64,000 bases of DNA from Streptomyces sp. NBC_01275 (GCF_026340655.1 NZ_JAPEOZ010000001.1:3658001-3722000), one strand, 5' to 3'; positions 36,754 to 45,464 are shown, counted from the stretch's first letter. The notes: generated by a model not told the origin, from the letters alone. Translations and numbers: made by a program.

Positions 36754-36936
36754 ATGCACACTCAGAGCCAGCTCGCCCGCGCCCGCGCCGCCGAGTTCCA
36801 CGCCCAGGCCGACGCCCACCGCCTCGCCGCCGAGGCCAAGCGCCCGAGCGAACTGCGCACCCGCGTCGGCTGGACCCTCGTAGAAGTCGGCCTGCGCCTC
36901 GCGGCCACGCCGAAGCGGTCGCCCGCGGTCGCCTAG
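36754..36936 (+). CDS. Small hypothetical protein in an operon with the ArsR gene
   Basis: The 60-residue basic helical protein (LARARAAEFHAQADAHRLAAEAKR ... VGWTLVEVGLRLA) may have an amphipathic C-terminal helix. It has no known domain. It starts 11 bases after the regulator stop, so is probably co-transcribed and would be derepressed with it. It may be a membrane-associated or regulatory small protein. Confidence 0.55.
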   Translation: MHTQSQLARARAAEFHAQADAHRLAAEAKRPSELRTRVGWTLVEVGLRLAATPKRSPAVA

Positions 36937-36944
36937 GACAGGTC

Positions 36945-37745
36945 CTAACAGCTCGGTACCGAGCCCTTCCCCTTCTCCAGCGCGACCAGTGCGCTCACCG
37001 TGCCCTTGAGGGTGGTCACCGGGATCAGCCGGAGTCCCTTGGGCAGTTCGGACTTGGCGTCGGCGCACTCGTCCTTCGGCACGAGGAACACGGTCGCCCC
37101 GTCCCGGCGGGCCGCCTGCGTCTTCAGGGCGACGCCGCCGACCGCGCCGACCTTTCCGTCGGCGTCGATGGTCCCCGTACCGGCGATGGTGCGGCCGCCC
37201 GTGAGGTCGCCGCCGCTGCCGTCGCCGTCGAGCTTGTCGACGATCCCCAGCGAGAACAGCAGACCCGCGCTGGGGCCGCCCACGTCGGCCAGCTTCAGCG
37301 TGACCTCGACGTCGTCCGAGGAACGGTCGAGGTACTTCAGCGCGGCCTCGGTAGCGGAGTCCTGGGACTCCTGCATCTGCTCGGTGTTGTGCTGCTCGAT
37401 CTCCTTGGTGCTCTCGCCGCTCGGGTAGACCGAGTCACGCGGCATGATCGCCTGGTCGGCGCGGAACCAGCCGTCGATCACATCGCCCAGCGAGACGTGC
37501 GCGTCGGGACCGGTCGCCTCGATCGTCGTCATCCGCAGCTCCCCGCTGGTGTCCCGGGTGGGCGCGCCGGAGATCGTGATGACCTCCGCGCCCTTGTTCT
37601 CGCCGAGGACGTTCGCCGTCATGCCGGGCTGCGCCACCGAGAACGGCAGCGGCGCCAGGGCCGCCGTGGCGATCAGGGCCACCAGGGGCGCGGCGCAGAC
37701 GGCGAGGGCCTGGGGGCGGGAGAGGCGCGAGAGGCGAGAGAGCAC
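36945..37745 (-). CDS. Exported Lon-like (S16) serine protease, YlbL-related without PDZ
   Basis: The protein has 266 residues. One N-terminal membrane helix (about 12-35) is followed by an N-terminal region with ITISGAPTRDTSGELRMTTIEA, and then the S16 catalytic domain with Ser159 in ADVGGPSAGLLF and Lys208 in GGVALKTQAARRDGAT, the Ser-Lys dyad. GIDKLDG... and GRTIAGTGTID.DGKVGAVGG are Lon-protease-domain features. The related B. subtilis YlbL/SdrC is about 340 residues, with a PDZ domain between the two parts; none is visible here. Confidence 0.85.
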   Translation of the reverse strand: MLSRLSRLSRPQALAVCAAPLVALIATAALAPLPFSVAQPGMTANVLGENKGAEVITISGAPTRDTSGELRMTTIEATGPDAHVSLGDVIDGWFRADQAIMPRDSVYPSGESTKEIEQHNTEQMQESQDSATEAALKYLDRSSDDVEVTLKLADVGGPSAGLLFSLGIVDKLDGDGSGGDLTGGRTIAGTGTIDADGKVGAVGGVALKTQAARRDGATVFLVPKDECADAKSELPKGLRLIPVTTLKGTVSALVALEKGKGSVPSC

Positions 37746-37832
37746 GGGGTCAATGTAACCGGCGATGCTCGGCGACCTCCGTACAGGTGCCGGGTCACCG
37801 GCGGCGCTCAGCGGCCCCGTACAGGCGCCGGG

Positions 37833-38960
37833 TCACCGGCCGCCCTCGCGGCCCCCGTACAGGTCCCGTCGGGTGCGGGTGAAGCGGCGGAGCGGGTCCG
37901 GGAGGGGGGCGACGCCGATGCCCGGAGTGCGCGGGACGGGCAGACAGCCGTCGGCGTCGAGCACGAAGGGCTCGGTGACGTCCTCGGCGAAGTAGCGGGC
38001 GGACGCCGAGGTGTCCCCGGGGAGGGTGAAGCCGGGGAGCGCGGCCAGCGCCAGGTTCGGGGCGCGGCCGACGCCCGTCTCCAGCATCCCGCCGCACCAC
38101 ACCGGCACCCCGTGCGCGTGCGCCACGTCGTGCACGCGGCGCGCCTCCAGATAGCCGCCGACCCGCGCGGGCTTGACGTTGACCACCCGGCAGGCGTCCA
38201 GGGCGATCGCGGAGGCGGTGTCACGGGCGTTGTGCAGGGACTCGTCGAGGCAGACGGGCGTGGCGATGCGCTGCTGGAGGCGGGCGTGCCCGTACAGGTT
38301 GTCCTCCTCCAGCGGCTCCTCGATCAGCACCAGCCCGAACTCGTCCAGCCGCCGCAGATGCTCGGCGTCCGCCAGGGTGTACGCCGTGTTGGCGTCGACC
38401 TGGAGCGGCAGCGCGTCCCCGAAGCGCTCGCGCACGGCCCGTACGGGGACCAGGTCCCAGCCGGGCTCGATCTTCAGCTTGACCCGGACATAGCCCTCGG
38501 CGAGATAGCGCTCGACGTCGTCCAGCAGGTCGGCGACGGACTCCTTGATGCCGACGGAGACGCCCGCCGGCACCCGGTCGCGGACCGCGCCCAGATAGGT
38601 CGCCAGGGACATGCCGTACGCGCGCAGCTCCGCGTCCAGGACCGCCGTCTCCAGGGCCGCCTTCGCCAGCTCGTGCCCCTTGACCTTCGCCATGGCGGGC
38701 CCGAGGGCGGGCGCGGTGAGGCGCGGCAGCGCGGCGACCCGGGGCAGCAGGAAGTCGCGCAGCACGATCTCCGCGCCCGCGACGAACTCCGAGCAGTACA
38801 GCGGCTCGGGGTCGGCCGCGAACTCCGACCAGCCCTCGGCCTCGTCCGTGACGACGTGGAGCAGGAAGGTGTCCTTCGTCGTCATCGTGCCGAAGGACGT
38901 ACGGAAGGGGGTGACCAGCGGGATCGCGAGATGCACGATCTCGACGCGTGCCAGTTTCAT
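37833..38960 (-). CDS. menC: Enolase-superfamily N-succinylamino acid racemase / o-succinylbenzoate synthase
   Basis: This 375-residue enzyme has the MLE-subgroup residues: the catalytic Lys pair in GYVRVKLKIEPG, metal ligands Asp in PLQVDANTAY, Glu in VLIEEPLEE and Asp in VCLDESLHNA, and a second catalytic Lys in VVNVKPARVGG. The sequence IEEPLEEDNLYGHARLQ.. is typical of the NSAR/OSBS group, which can do both o-succinylbenzoate synthesis (menaquinone) and racemisation of N-succinylamino acids. The gene overlaps a GNAT gene by 4 bases, which favours the racemase role (see findings). Confidence 0.85.
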   Translation of the reverse strand: MKLARVEIVHLAIPLVTPFRTSFGTMTTKDTFLLHVVTDEAEGWSEFAADPEPLYCSEFVAGAEIVLRDFLLPRVAALPRLTAPALGPAMAKVKGHELAKAALETAVLDAELRAYGMSLATYLGAVRDRVPAGVSVGIKESVADLLDDVERYLAEGYVRVKLKIEPGWDLVPVRAVRERFGDALPLQVDANTAYTLADAEHLRRLDEFGLVLIEEPLEEDNLYGHARLQQRIATPVCLDESLHNARDTASAIALDACRVVNVKPARVGGYLEARRVHDVAHAHGVPVWCGGMLETGVGRAPNLALAALPGFTLPGDTSASARYFAEDVTEPFVLDADGCLPVPRTPGIGVAPLPDPLRRFTRTRRDLYGGREGGR

Positions 38961-39727
38961 GCCGCGCCCTGTCCTGTGGGGCGGGTCAGGGTGTACCAGC
39001 CGTCGCGGGACATGCCGGTCGCGGTGAACCCCTGCCCGAAGGCCTCCGTGAACACCTCGCGCACCGCGCGCCGCCAGCGCAGCGCCGACTCCGGGTTCAC
39101 GGCCCGCAGCGCCACGACGTCCTCGGGCACCCGGCACCAGACACGCAGGTCATCGAGGTCACGGTGGGCGAGGGGGCCGCCGTCGGGCGCGGTGCGGACC
39201 ACGGGGGCCGCGGCCCGGTCGCCGGTCTCGTACGGCTTGCGCGGATCGGCCAGCTCCCAGGTGATCGTCAGCCGGTCGCTCTCGTCGCCGTCGTTCACGC
39301 CGTCCGCCATCGGGCCGTAGAAGTCGACGACGTACTCGGTGCCGAGGCCGCCCAGCTTGACCAGGTTGAAGCGGGCGTTGCGGCCGACCAGCGGGTCGAA
39401 GGTCCAGCGCATGGTGCGCGCCCCGCACCCGAGGGCCCAGGCCCGCTGGGCCTGCTTGACGATGTACCCGAGCCCCTGGTCGGCGGCGGCGACCAGGGAG
39501 TACGCCTCCTGCTCCGCCGGCGGCCCGAACACGGCGACGCAGGCCCCCGCGAGCCGCTCTCCGGCGTACGCCGCGTGCACCGCCCCGCCCGCGTGCACCA
39601 GGCTGTGCAGCACCTCGGTCGGGTAGGGCGGGGCGGTCGGCGGGGTCTGCCAGACGTCGCCGAAGAAGTCGGCGACGGCCGTGAGCCCGGTGACGTCATG
39701 GACGGTGCGCACGGTGACTGGGGTCAT
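38957..39727 (-). CDS. GNAT-family acetyl/succinyltransferase
   Basis: The protein has 256 residues. VKQAQRAWALGCGARTMRWTFDPLVGRNARFNLVKLGG is the core, and the strand order and GERLAGACVAVFG fit a GNAT fold. Its ATG at 39727 precedes the start of the OSBS/NSAR gene by translational coupling (the genes share 4 bases). In the reported Geobacillus pathway, an N-succinyltransferase, an NSAR and a desuccinylase convert D- to L-amino acids; this gene could be the succinyltransferase (inference). Confidence 0.85.
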   Translation of the reverse strand: MTPVTVRTVHDVTGLTAVADFFGDVWQTPPTAPPYPTEVLHSLVHAGGAVHAAYAGERLAGACVAVFGPPAEQEAYSLVAAADQGLGYIVKQAQRAWALGCGARTMRWTFDPLVGRNARFNLVKLGGLGTEYVVDFYGPMADGVNDGDESDRLTITWELADPRKPYETGDRAAAPVVRTAPDGGPLAHRDLDDLRVWCRVPEDVVALRAVNPESALRWRRAVREVFTEAFGQGFTATGMSRDGWYTLTRPTGQGAA

Positions 39728-39830
39728 GCGTCCAGTGTCGCGGCGATGCGGTGTTCGGAGGTGGGTGCGTACGCACATCGGCCGAGAGTCAGTCGCTGTG
39801 AGCGCATTCAGCGCTCTCGGTGCCCTCGGT

Positions 39831-39881
39831 GCTCGCAGGCCCTCTGTGCTCTCAGGCCCTCGGTGCTCGCAGGCTCTCGGT
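39831..39881. repeat. 17-bp tandem repeat, three copies
   Basis: Units GCTCGCAGGCCCTCTGT, GCTCTCAGGCCCTCGGT and GCTCGCAGGCTCTCGGT follow each other just after the IclR-family gene stop (on its downstream side). Confidence 0.85.
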
Positions 39882-39886
39882 CGCTC

Positions 39887-40528
39887 TCAGCGCAGCGCCT
39901 CCGCCACCTCCCGGGCCGCGTCCATGACGCGTGGGCCGACCCGTTCCGGCACCGCGTCGGCCAGCATCACCACGCCCACGCTGCCCTCGACGCCGGTCAC
40001 GCCGAGGAGGGGCGCCGCGGCGCCGCTCGCCCCCGCCTCCAGTTCGCCGTGCGTGAGGGTGTAGCCGGGTTCGAGCGCCGGCTTCTGGCGGGCGGAGAGG
40101 ATCGCACGGCCGGCGGCCCCCCGGTCCAGTGGATGGCGGAACCCTGCCCGGTAGGCCACGTGGTAGTCCGTCCACGTCGGTTCGACGACGGCGACGGCCA
40201 GCGCCTCCGCCCCGTCCACGAGCGTCAGATGCGCGGTCGCCCCTATGTCCTCGGCCAGCGAGCGCAGTGCGGGCAGGGCCGCCTCGCGCACCAGCGGATG
40301 CACCTGCCGGCCGAGCCTCAGCACTCCGAGGCCGACCCGGGCTCGTCCGCCCAGATCGCGTCGTACGAGTGCGTGCTGCTCCAGGGTGGCGAGCAACCGG
40401 TACACAACGGTCCGGTTGACGCCCAGTTTGTTGGAAAGCTCGGTGACGGTCAGCCCGTGGTCGGTGTCGGCCAGCAGTTTGAGGACGCGCAGTCCCCGGT
40501 CGAGCGTCTGGGAGGTCTCCGCGGTCAC
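39887..40528 (-). CDS. IclR-family transcriptional regulator
   Basis: The protein has 213 residues. The HTH is GLTVTELSNKLGVNRTVVYRLLATLEQHALV, and the ligand-binding domain follows with HPLDRGAAGRAILSARQ, but it is shorter than typical. The start at GTG 40528 is supported by AAGGAG eight bases upstream; a GTG nine bases earlier overlaps that ribosome-binding site. It is downstream of, and on the same strand as, no other gene, and likely regulates the OSBS/GNAT pair or itself. Confidence 0.88.
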   Translation of the reverse strand: MTAETSQTLDRGLRVLKLLADTDHGLTVTELSNKLGVNRTVVYRLLATLEQHALVRRDLGGRARVGLGVLRLGRQVHPLVREAALPALRSLAEDIGATAHLTLVDGAEALAVAVVEPTWTDYHVAYRAGFRHPLDRGAAGRAILSARQKPALEPGYTLTHGELEAGASGAAAPLLGVTGVEGSVGVVMLADAVPERVGPRVMDAAREVAEALR

Positions 40529-40836
40529 GACGCCCACTCCTTAAGTGGTGAGGTCGGCAACCCCCGTCGCGGCGGATGCGTCACCGAGTCCCGTCAGTGA
40601 CGCGCTTCAGAGGCCGCCGATCGACAGATGGGCCCGGCGTGTCCGGGCCCAGTCGCTTCACGGCTGCGCTCCGCGGCGGCGCTGCCACGGGGCGTGTGCG
40701 TAGCGGGACAGTAGCGAAGCAGGTTCGCTGAGCGGAAGGCTCCGTCCAGAATCCGGTCATTGGCCGGTATGGACTACTTGCATTTATCCCGATACGTACG
40801 GAGCGTGACCTCGCTCCGAGCGCCCCCGCAGGGAGG
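40529..40836. other. 308-base non-coding gap between the helicase stop and the IclR gene start
   Basis: It holds the IclR promoter region and two hairpins: GGGCCCGG/CCGGGCCC at 40630-40650 and GGAGCG/CGCTCC at 40800-40817, the latter possibly ending helicase transcription. No gene seen. Confidence 0.6.
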
Positions 40837-42645
40837 TCACTTCATCCGGGTGGCCCACTCCTGCACCTTGGCGATGCGCTGCCGCAGCTGTCCGGCCGTG
40901 GCCTCCGCGCTCGGCGGTCCCCCGCACACGCGGCGCAGCTCGGTGTGGATCACCCCGTGCGGCTTGCCGCTCTGGTGGACGTACGCGCCGACCATCGTGT
41001 TGAGCTGCTTGCGCAGCTCCATCAGCTCCTTGTGCGAGACGACCGGCCGCCGCTCGGCGGGCAGCTCCAGCAGGTCGGCGTCCTCGTCCGGCTTCTTCCG
41101 GCTGTGCGCGATCTGCTTGGCCTGCCGCTTCTGGAGCAGCAGCTGGACCTGGTCGGGCTCCAGCAGCCCCGGGATGCCGAGGTAGTCCTGCTCCTCCTCG
41201 CTGCCCGGGTGGGCCTGCATGCCGAACTCGGCGCCGTTGTACATGACGCGGTCGAAGACTGCCTCGGACTCCAGCGCCTCGAAGGAGAACTGCTCCTGCT
41301 CGCCGGTGTCCTCGTCCTGCTCCTTGTTCGCCTCGTCCATCTCCTGCTCGGACTCGGCGTACGGATCCTCCTCGCCCTCCTTCTTGGGCTTGTCGAGGAC
41401 GTGGTCGCGTTCGACCTCCATCTCGTTGGCGAAGCCGAGGAGGTCGGGCACGGTCGGCAGGAACACGGAGGCGGTCTCGCCGCGCCGCCGGGACCGCACG
41501 AAACGCCCGACGGCCTGCGCGAAGAAGAGGGGGGTGGAGATGGTGGTGGCGTACACCCCGACGGCGAGACGCGGCACGTCGACGCCCTCGGACACCATCC
41601 GCACCGCGACCATCCACCGGTCGGTGCTGTGACTGAACTCGTCGATCCGGTCGGACGCGCCGTTGTCGTCGGACAGGACGAGGGTCGCCTTGTCGCCGGT
41701 GATCTCCCGGATCAGCTTGGCGTAGGCGCGGGCGGAGTCCTGGTCGGAGGCGATGACGAGCGCACCGGCGTCCGGGATGCCCTTCCTGACCTCGGTGAGC
41801 CGCTGGTCGGCGGCGCGCAGCACGCTCGGCATCCACTCGCCGCGCGGGTCCAGCGCCGTGCGCCAGGCCTGGCTGATCGCGTCCTTCGTCATCGGCTCGC
41901 CGAGCCGGGCCGCGATCTCGTCGCCCGCCTTCGTGCGCCAGCGCATGTTGCCGCTGTAGGAGAGGAAGATGACGGGCCGCACGACGTTGTCGGCGAGGGC
42001 CGACCCATAGCCGTAGGTGTAGTCGGCGGAGGACCGCCGGATCCCGTCGTTCCCCTCCTCGTAGGCCACGAAGGGGATGGGGTTGGTGTCGGACCGGAAC
42101 GGCGTGCCGGTGAGAGCGAGGCGGCGGGTGGCCGGCTCGAACGCCTCGAGGCACGCCTCACCCCATGACTTGCTGTCACCGGCGTGGTGGATCTCGTCGA
42201 GGATGACGAGAGTCTTGCGCTGTTCGGACCGGTTGCGGTGCAGCATCGGCCGCACGCCGACGCCCGCGTACGTCACCGCGACGCCGTGGTAGTCCTTGCT
42301 GAGCGGGCCCGCGCTGTACTCCGGGTCCAGTCGGATCCCTATCCTCGCGGCCGCTTCCGCCCACTGCTTCTTCAGGTGCTCGGTCGGCGCGACCACGGTC
42401 ACCTGCTGCACGACGTGGTGGTGCAGCAGCCAGGAGGCGAGCGTCAGCGCGAAGGTCGTCTTGCCGGCGCCGGGCGTGGCGACGGCGAGGAAGTCGCGCG
42501 GCTGCTCCTGCAGATACCTCTCCATCGCCCCCTGCTGCCAGGCACGCAGCTTGCTGGCGGTGCCCCAGGGGGCACGGCCGGGGAAGGCGGGAGAAAGGTG
42601 ATGGGAGGAGTGCGAGGCGGAGCTGGCGGCGGCGGTGGTAGTCAC
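40837..42645 (-). CDS. DEAD/DEAH-box helicase (SF2)
   Basis: The protein has 602 residues. It begins with a Q-motif-like region (KLRAWQQGAMERYLQEQPRDF), then Walker A VATPGAGKTTFALTLASWL, motif II VILDEIHHAGD (DEIH), motif III ALTGTPFRSD, and helicase C-terminal motifs including FAQAVGRFVRSRRRG (motif VI). An acidic stretch (ESEQEMDEANKEQDED) lies in the middle of the second half. It resembles the actinobacterial 'DEAD/DEAH box helicase' neighbouring toxin-antitoxin genes. The ribosome site CGGAG precedes GTG 42645. Nucleic-acid substrate unknown. Confidence 0.93.
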   Translation of the reverse strand: MTTTAAASSASHSSHHLSPAFPGRAPWGTASKLRAWQQGAMERYLQEQPRDFLAVATPGAGKTTFALTLASWLLHHHVVQQVTVVAPTEHLKKQWAEAAARIGIRLDPEYSAGPLSKDYHGVAVTYAGVGVRPMLHRNRSEQRKTLVILDEIHHAGDSKSWGEACLEAFEPATRRLALTGTPFRSDTNPIPFVAYEEGNDGIRRSSADYTYGYGSALADNVVRPVIFLSYSGNMRWRTKAGDEIAARLGEPMTKDAISQAWRTALDPRGEWMPSVLRAADQRLTEVRKGIPDAGALVIASDQDSARAYAKLIREITGDKATLVLSDDNGASDRIDEFSHSTDRWMVAVRMVSEGVDVPRLAVGVYATTISTPLFFAQAVGRFVRSRRRGETASVFLPTVPDLLGFANEMEVERDHVLDKPKKEGEEDPYAESEQEMDEANKEQDEDTGEQEQFSFEALESEAVFDRVMYNGAEFGMQAHPGSEEEQDYLGIPGLLEPDQVQLLLQKRQAKQIAHSRKKPDEDADLLELPAERRPVVSHKELMELRKQLNTMVGAYVHQSGKPHGVIHTELRRVCGGPPSAEATAGQLRQRIAKVQEWATRMK

Positions 42646-42816
42646 GGTCTCCGGTTTTGGGGTCGGGCGGCTCGGTTCTCGGCTACGTCGGTCACATGGA
42701 CGCCACATGGGCCACGTCGGCCACGTCGGCTGTGTATGACAACCGGGCCACCCTACCGGCGGCCCGGGACCGTCCACGCGCGAACGAGGCCGGGTCGCCG
42801 GTGGGTGGGACCCACG

Positions 42817-43230
42817 TCACAGCGCCCGCAGCCGCTCCGCGATCACCCCGACCTCGGACTCGACGCCGGACGCCACGTCGATGACCAGCCCGTACGCCGC
42901 ATCCTGGTCGCAGTCGGCCAGATCCACGCCGTGCAGCGCGAGAAACGTCACGGCCGCCAGCCACGCGGCGCGCTTGTTGCCGTCGACGAGGGGATGGTTC
43001 GCGGCGATCGCGTGCAGCAGCGCGGCGGCCTGCTCGTGCACGTCGTCGTAGGCCGCCGTGCCGAACATCCGGGCGCGGGGCCGGTGCACGGCGGAGGCGA
43101 GCAGCCCGGGGGCACGGGTCTCGGGGGCACGCCCGCCGAACGCGATCCGCGCGATCTCGGTGACTTCGGCGAGGGTGAGGTGACGGGTCGCCCGCCGCCC
43201 GGCCCCGGCATCCGTGGTGGGCGGCTTCAT
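42817..43230 (-). CDS. Doc/Fic-family toxin
   Basis: This 137-residue protein has the Fic-domain active-site motif AIAANHPLVDGNKRAAWLAAVTF (HPLVDGNKRAA, the Doc variant of HPFxxGNxR). Doc proteins modify EF-Tu by phosphorylation, others AMPylate. It overlaps the antitoxin-like gene by 4 bases (43227-43230), the usual Phd-Doc type arrangement, and lies 171 bases upstream of the helicase gene on the same strand. Confidence 0.85.
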   Translation of the reverse strand: MKPPTTDAGAGRRATRHLTLAEVTEIARIAFGGRAPETRAPGLLASAVHRPRARMFGTAAYDDVHEQAAALLHAIAANHPLVDGNKRAAWLAAVTFLALHGVDLADCDQDAAYGLVIDVASGVESEVGVIAERLRAL

Positions 43231-43457
43231 TCGCCGAGCCTCCGCAACAGATCGGCGTGAGCGACGGCAAGCCGCTCGGCCGCGCCCCGCACCCGCGCCT
43301 CCTCCTCACCCAGCCGCGCGCGTACGGCGTCCAGCGCGACGTCCTCCGGCCGGCGACCGGTGGCGTCCGCGAGGTCGTCCAGGGCGTGGCGGAGGGCGGG
43401 GGCGAGGGGGAGCGTGAGGGAGAAGGAGGGGGAGGGGGAGCGGGCTGGCTGGTGCAT
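43227..43457 (-). CDS. Antitoxin partner of the Doc-like toxin
   Basis: This 76-residue protein starts with a Pro/Ser-rich basic tail, then FSLTLPLAPALRHALDDLADATGRRPEDVALDAVRARLG, a ribbon-helix-helix-like antitoxin segment, with a C-terminal helix that would neutralise the toxin. It ends in ATGA-type overlap with the toxin gene. Overlap, order and size support the role; the exact antitoxin family is not certain. Confidence 0.7.
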   Translation of the reverse strand: MHQPARSPSPSFSLTLPLAPALRHALDDLADATGRRPEDVALDAVRARLGEEEARVRGAAERLAVAHADLLRRLGE

Positions 43458-43488
43458 GCCGGTGAGGGTAGGAGGCGGGCGGGTTCAT

Positions 43489-43540
43489 GGGCGAGGGGTT
43501 TTGGGCGCGGGGTTCTACGGCGAGGGGTTCCACGGCGAGG
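43489..43540. repeat. Imperfect 15-bp tandem repeat
   Basis: GGGCGAGGGGTTTT, GGGCGCGGGGTTCTA and CGGCGAGGGGTTCCA follow one another upstream of the antitoxin gene. Confidence 0.65.
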
Positions 43541-43636
43541 CGAGGGAGGGGGCGTGCGGAAGGGAAGGCGCCGTAGAAGAACGGTTCTACGGATGCTGCT
43601 CCCGCGGCGTTCTACGGGCGCCGCTCCCGCACCATG

Positions 43637-45124
43637 TCAGGGGCGCCGCTCCCGCAGCCGGGTGGTCACCCACGCCCCGAGCAACGCCACCGCGGCCATC
43701 GGCAGGAAGACGGCGGCGAAGGCGGCGGGGTGGGAGCCGGAGGTCACGCCCGGGTCGGTGACGGCGTGGGCGACGCTGCCGCCGCCCAGGGCCGCGAAGG
43801 CGGCGCCCCCGGCGGACAGCAGCAGCACGTTCGACAGCCCGTCCGAGATCTGCAGGGCGGCGGAGTGGGAGCCGGCCTCCTCCGGGGCGGACAGCTTCAG
43901 CAGAAGCACGCTGGTGGAGGAGATGACGAGCCCCATCCCGAAGCACCCGAACCCCCAGGCGACGGCCACGGTCCAGACCGGCACGGAGTGCACGAGCACA
44001 CTGGGCGCGGCGGCGATGGCAGCGGCCACGAGCACCATCCCGAACGTCATCAGCCGCTCCCGATACGGCTCCACCCGCGCCCGCGTCTGCACCCACGACC
44101 CCAGCGCCCAGGTCCCCCCGCTGGCCGCGAGCGAGAACCCGGCGAGGGTCGGGCTCAGCCCCCGCTCCGTCACGAGCATCAACGGCACGAAGGACTCGGC
44201 GGCGATGAACGACCCCGCGGCCACCCCGCGCAACAACACGACGGACGGCAGCCCGCGGGCAGCCCGCCAGGTCCCGCTGGGAAGCAGCCCGAGCACGGCG
44301 GGCACGAGCAGAGCGACACCGGCCACGGCCGGCAGAACGGACAGGGGCCGCAGATCCTGGGCGGCGAACTGAAGCAGCCCGGCCCCGAAGGAAATACCGA
44401 AGGCGAGCCGCAGCCGACGCCGATCGAAGGAGCCGGTGGACAAGGAGTGCACCGGTCCACCCGCCCGCCGCCGTATCTGAGGCAGCGCGAGCGCCAGCGG
44501 AAGCAGGACCAGGACGGGTATCCCGAGGAACACCCACCGCCACCCGAGATGCTCGGTCACGGCCCCCGCGGCCAACGGCCCGACGACGGAGGGCACGACC
44601 CAGCAGGCGGCGAACGCGGCCATGATCGCCGGCCGCAACCGCTCCGGATAGGCCCGCCCGACCACGACGTACAACGCGACGATGACCAGCCCTCCCCCGA
44701 GCCCCTGCACGGCCCGCCCGAGGATGAACACCCACATGCCGCCGGCGGTCCCCGACACCACAAGCCCCGCCCCGAAGGCGACGATCCCGCTGCTCAACGC
44801 CCCGAGCGGCCCCCGCCGATCCGACCACTGCCCGGCGAGCACCATCCCGAACAGACTGGTGGTGAAGTACCCGGAGAAGGCGAACGCGTACAACCCGACC
44901 CCGTCCAACTCCCGCGCCGCCACCGGCATGGCCGTCCCCACAGCCGTGGCCTCGAAGGCGATCAGCAGCACAACGGAGACGATCCCGACGCTCAGCGCCC
45001 GATAGGCCTTCCCGAGCACGCCTTCCCCGGAGGACGGGCCAAGGCTCTCGTGCGCGTCTGCGACGCCGGTGTCGCGGGGTTCCAGAACAGCCATGGACGC
45101 CAGCGTAAGGTCCACGACTGACAT
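43637..45124 (-). CDS. MFS transporter, drug:H+ antiporter type (14 TM)
   Basis: This 495-residue membrane protein (from ATG 45124; 45094 is an alternative) has about 14 helices, TAVGTAMPVAARELDG in the first region (motif D-like), and GQWSDRRGPLGALS, the cytoplasmic loop motif GxxxDRxGxR. EPYRERLMTFG is near the second repeat. The family includes multidrug and antibiotic exporters, but no drug-resistance gene is nearby and the substrate is unknown. Confidence 0.88.
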   Translation of the reverse strand: MSVVDLTLASMAVLEPRDTGVADAHESLGPSSGEGVLGKAYRALSVGIVSVVLLIAFEATAVGTAMPVAARELDGVGLYAFAFSGYFTTSLFGMVLAGQWSDRRGPLGALSSGIVAFGAGLVVSGTAGGMWVFILGRAVQGLGGGLVIVALYVVVGRAYPERLRPAIMAAFAACWVVPSVVGPLAAGAVTEHLGWRWVFLGIPVLVLLPLALALPQIRRRAGGPVHSLSTGSFDRRRLRLAFGISFGAGLLQFAAQDLRPLSVLPAVAGVALLVPAVLGLLPSGTWRAARGLPSVVLLRGVAAGSFIAAESFVPLMLVTERGLSPTLAGFSLAASGGTWALGSWVQTRARVEPYRERLMTFGMVLVAAAIAAAPSVLVHSVPVWTVAVAWGFGCFGMGLVISSTSVLLLKLSAPEEAGSHSAALQISDGLSNVLLLSAGGAAFAALGGGSVAHAVTDPGVTSGSHPAAFAAVFLPMAAVALLGAWVTTRLRERRP

Positions 45125-45323
45125 TGACCCCTGTCGGAAGCCCCCCCTCCCCTGGTCCCTTGGTCGTACGTCCACCCTCCCCACGGCCGCCTTTCATGAA
45201 CGGCATATGGCAGTCCCATTGCAGCCCACCCGCCTCCCTTGATCCTCCTCCCGCCCCGGCCGTACGGTCGACGTACCGAGTTCGCAAGGGGCACTTCGGC
45301 TCCCCGACAGGAACTCGGCGAAC

Positions 45324-45395
45324 GGCCGTGTGCCCGAGTGGCTTAGGGACTCGCCTGCAAAGCGAGGCACGTGGGTTCAATTCCCGCCACGGCCT
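45324..45395 (+). tRNA. tRNA-Cys (anticodon GCA)
   Basis: Acceptor arms GGCCGTG and CACGGCC pair, the anticodon stem CTCGC/GCGAG holds the loop CTGCAAA (anticodon GCA), and the T arm is GTGGG-TTCAATT-CCCGC. Discriminator U73 is the identity element for cysteine. CCA is not encoded. Confidence 0.95.
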
Positions 45396-45417
45396 CTGGT
45401 GTCCGACCGGAGAAAAC

Positions 45418-45453
45418 AGAAGGGCGGCACCCCTCCGGGGGTGCCGCCCTTCT
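45418..45453. terminator. Bidirectional terminator between tRNA-Cys and the convergent GNAT gene
   Basis: AGAAGGGCGGCACCCC and GGGGTGCCGCCCTTCT form a 16-bp stem with a four-base loop, 22 bases after the tRNA and 11 before the GNAT stop. Confidence 0.85.
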
Positions 45454-45464
45454 GGTCGTCCGTC

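Noticed and set aside
42690..42740. Repeated CACATGG/CCACGTCGG pattern upstream of the helicase as a CRISPR-like array
   Set aside because: Only short, overlapping, non-spaced units; no regular spacers.
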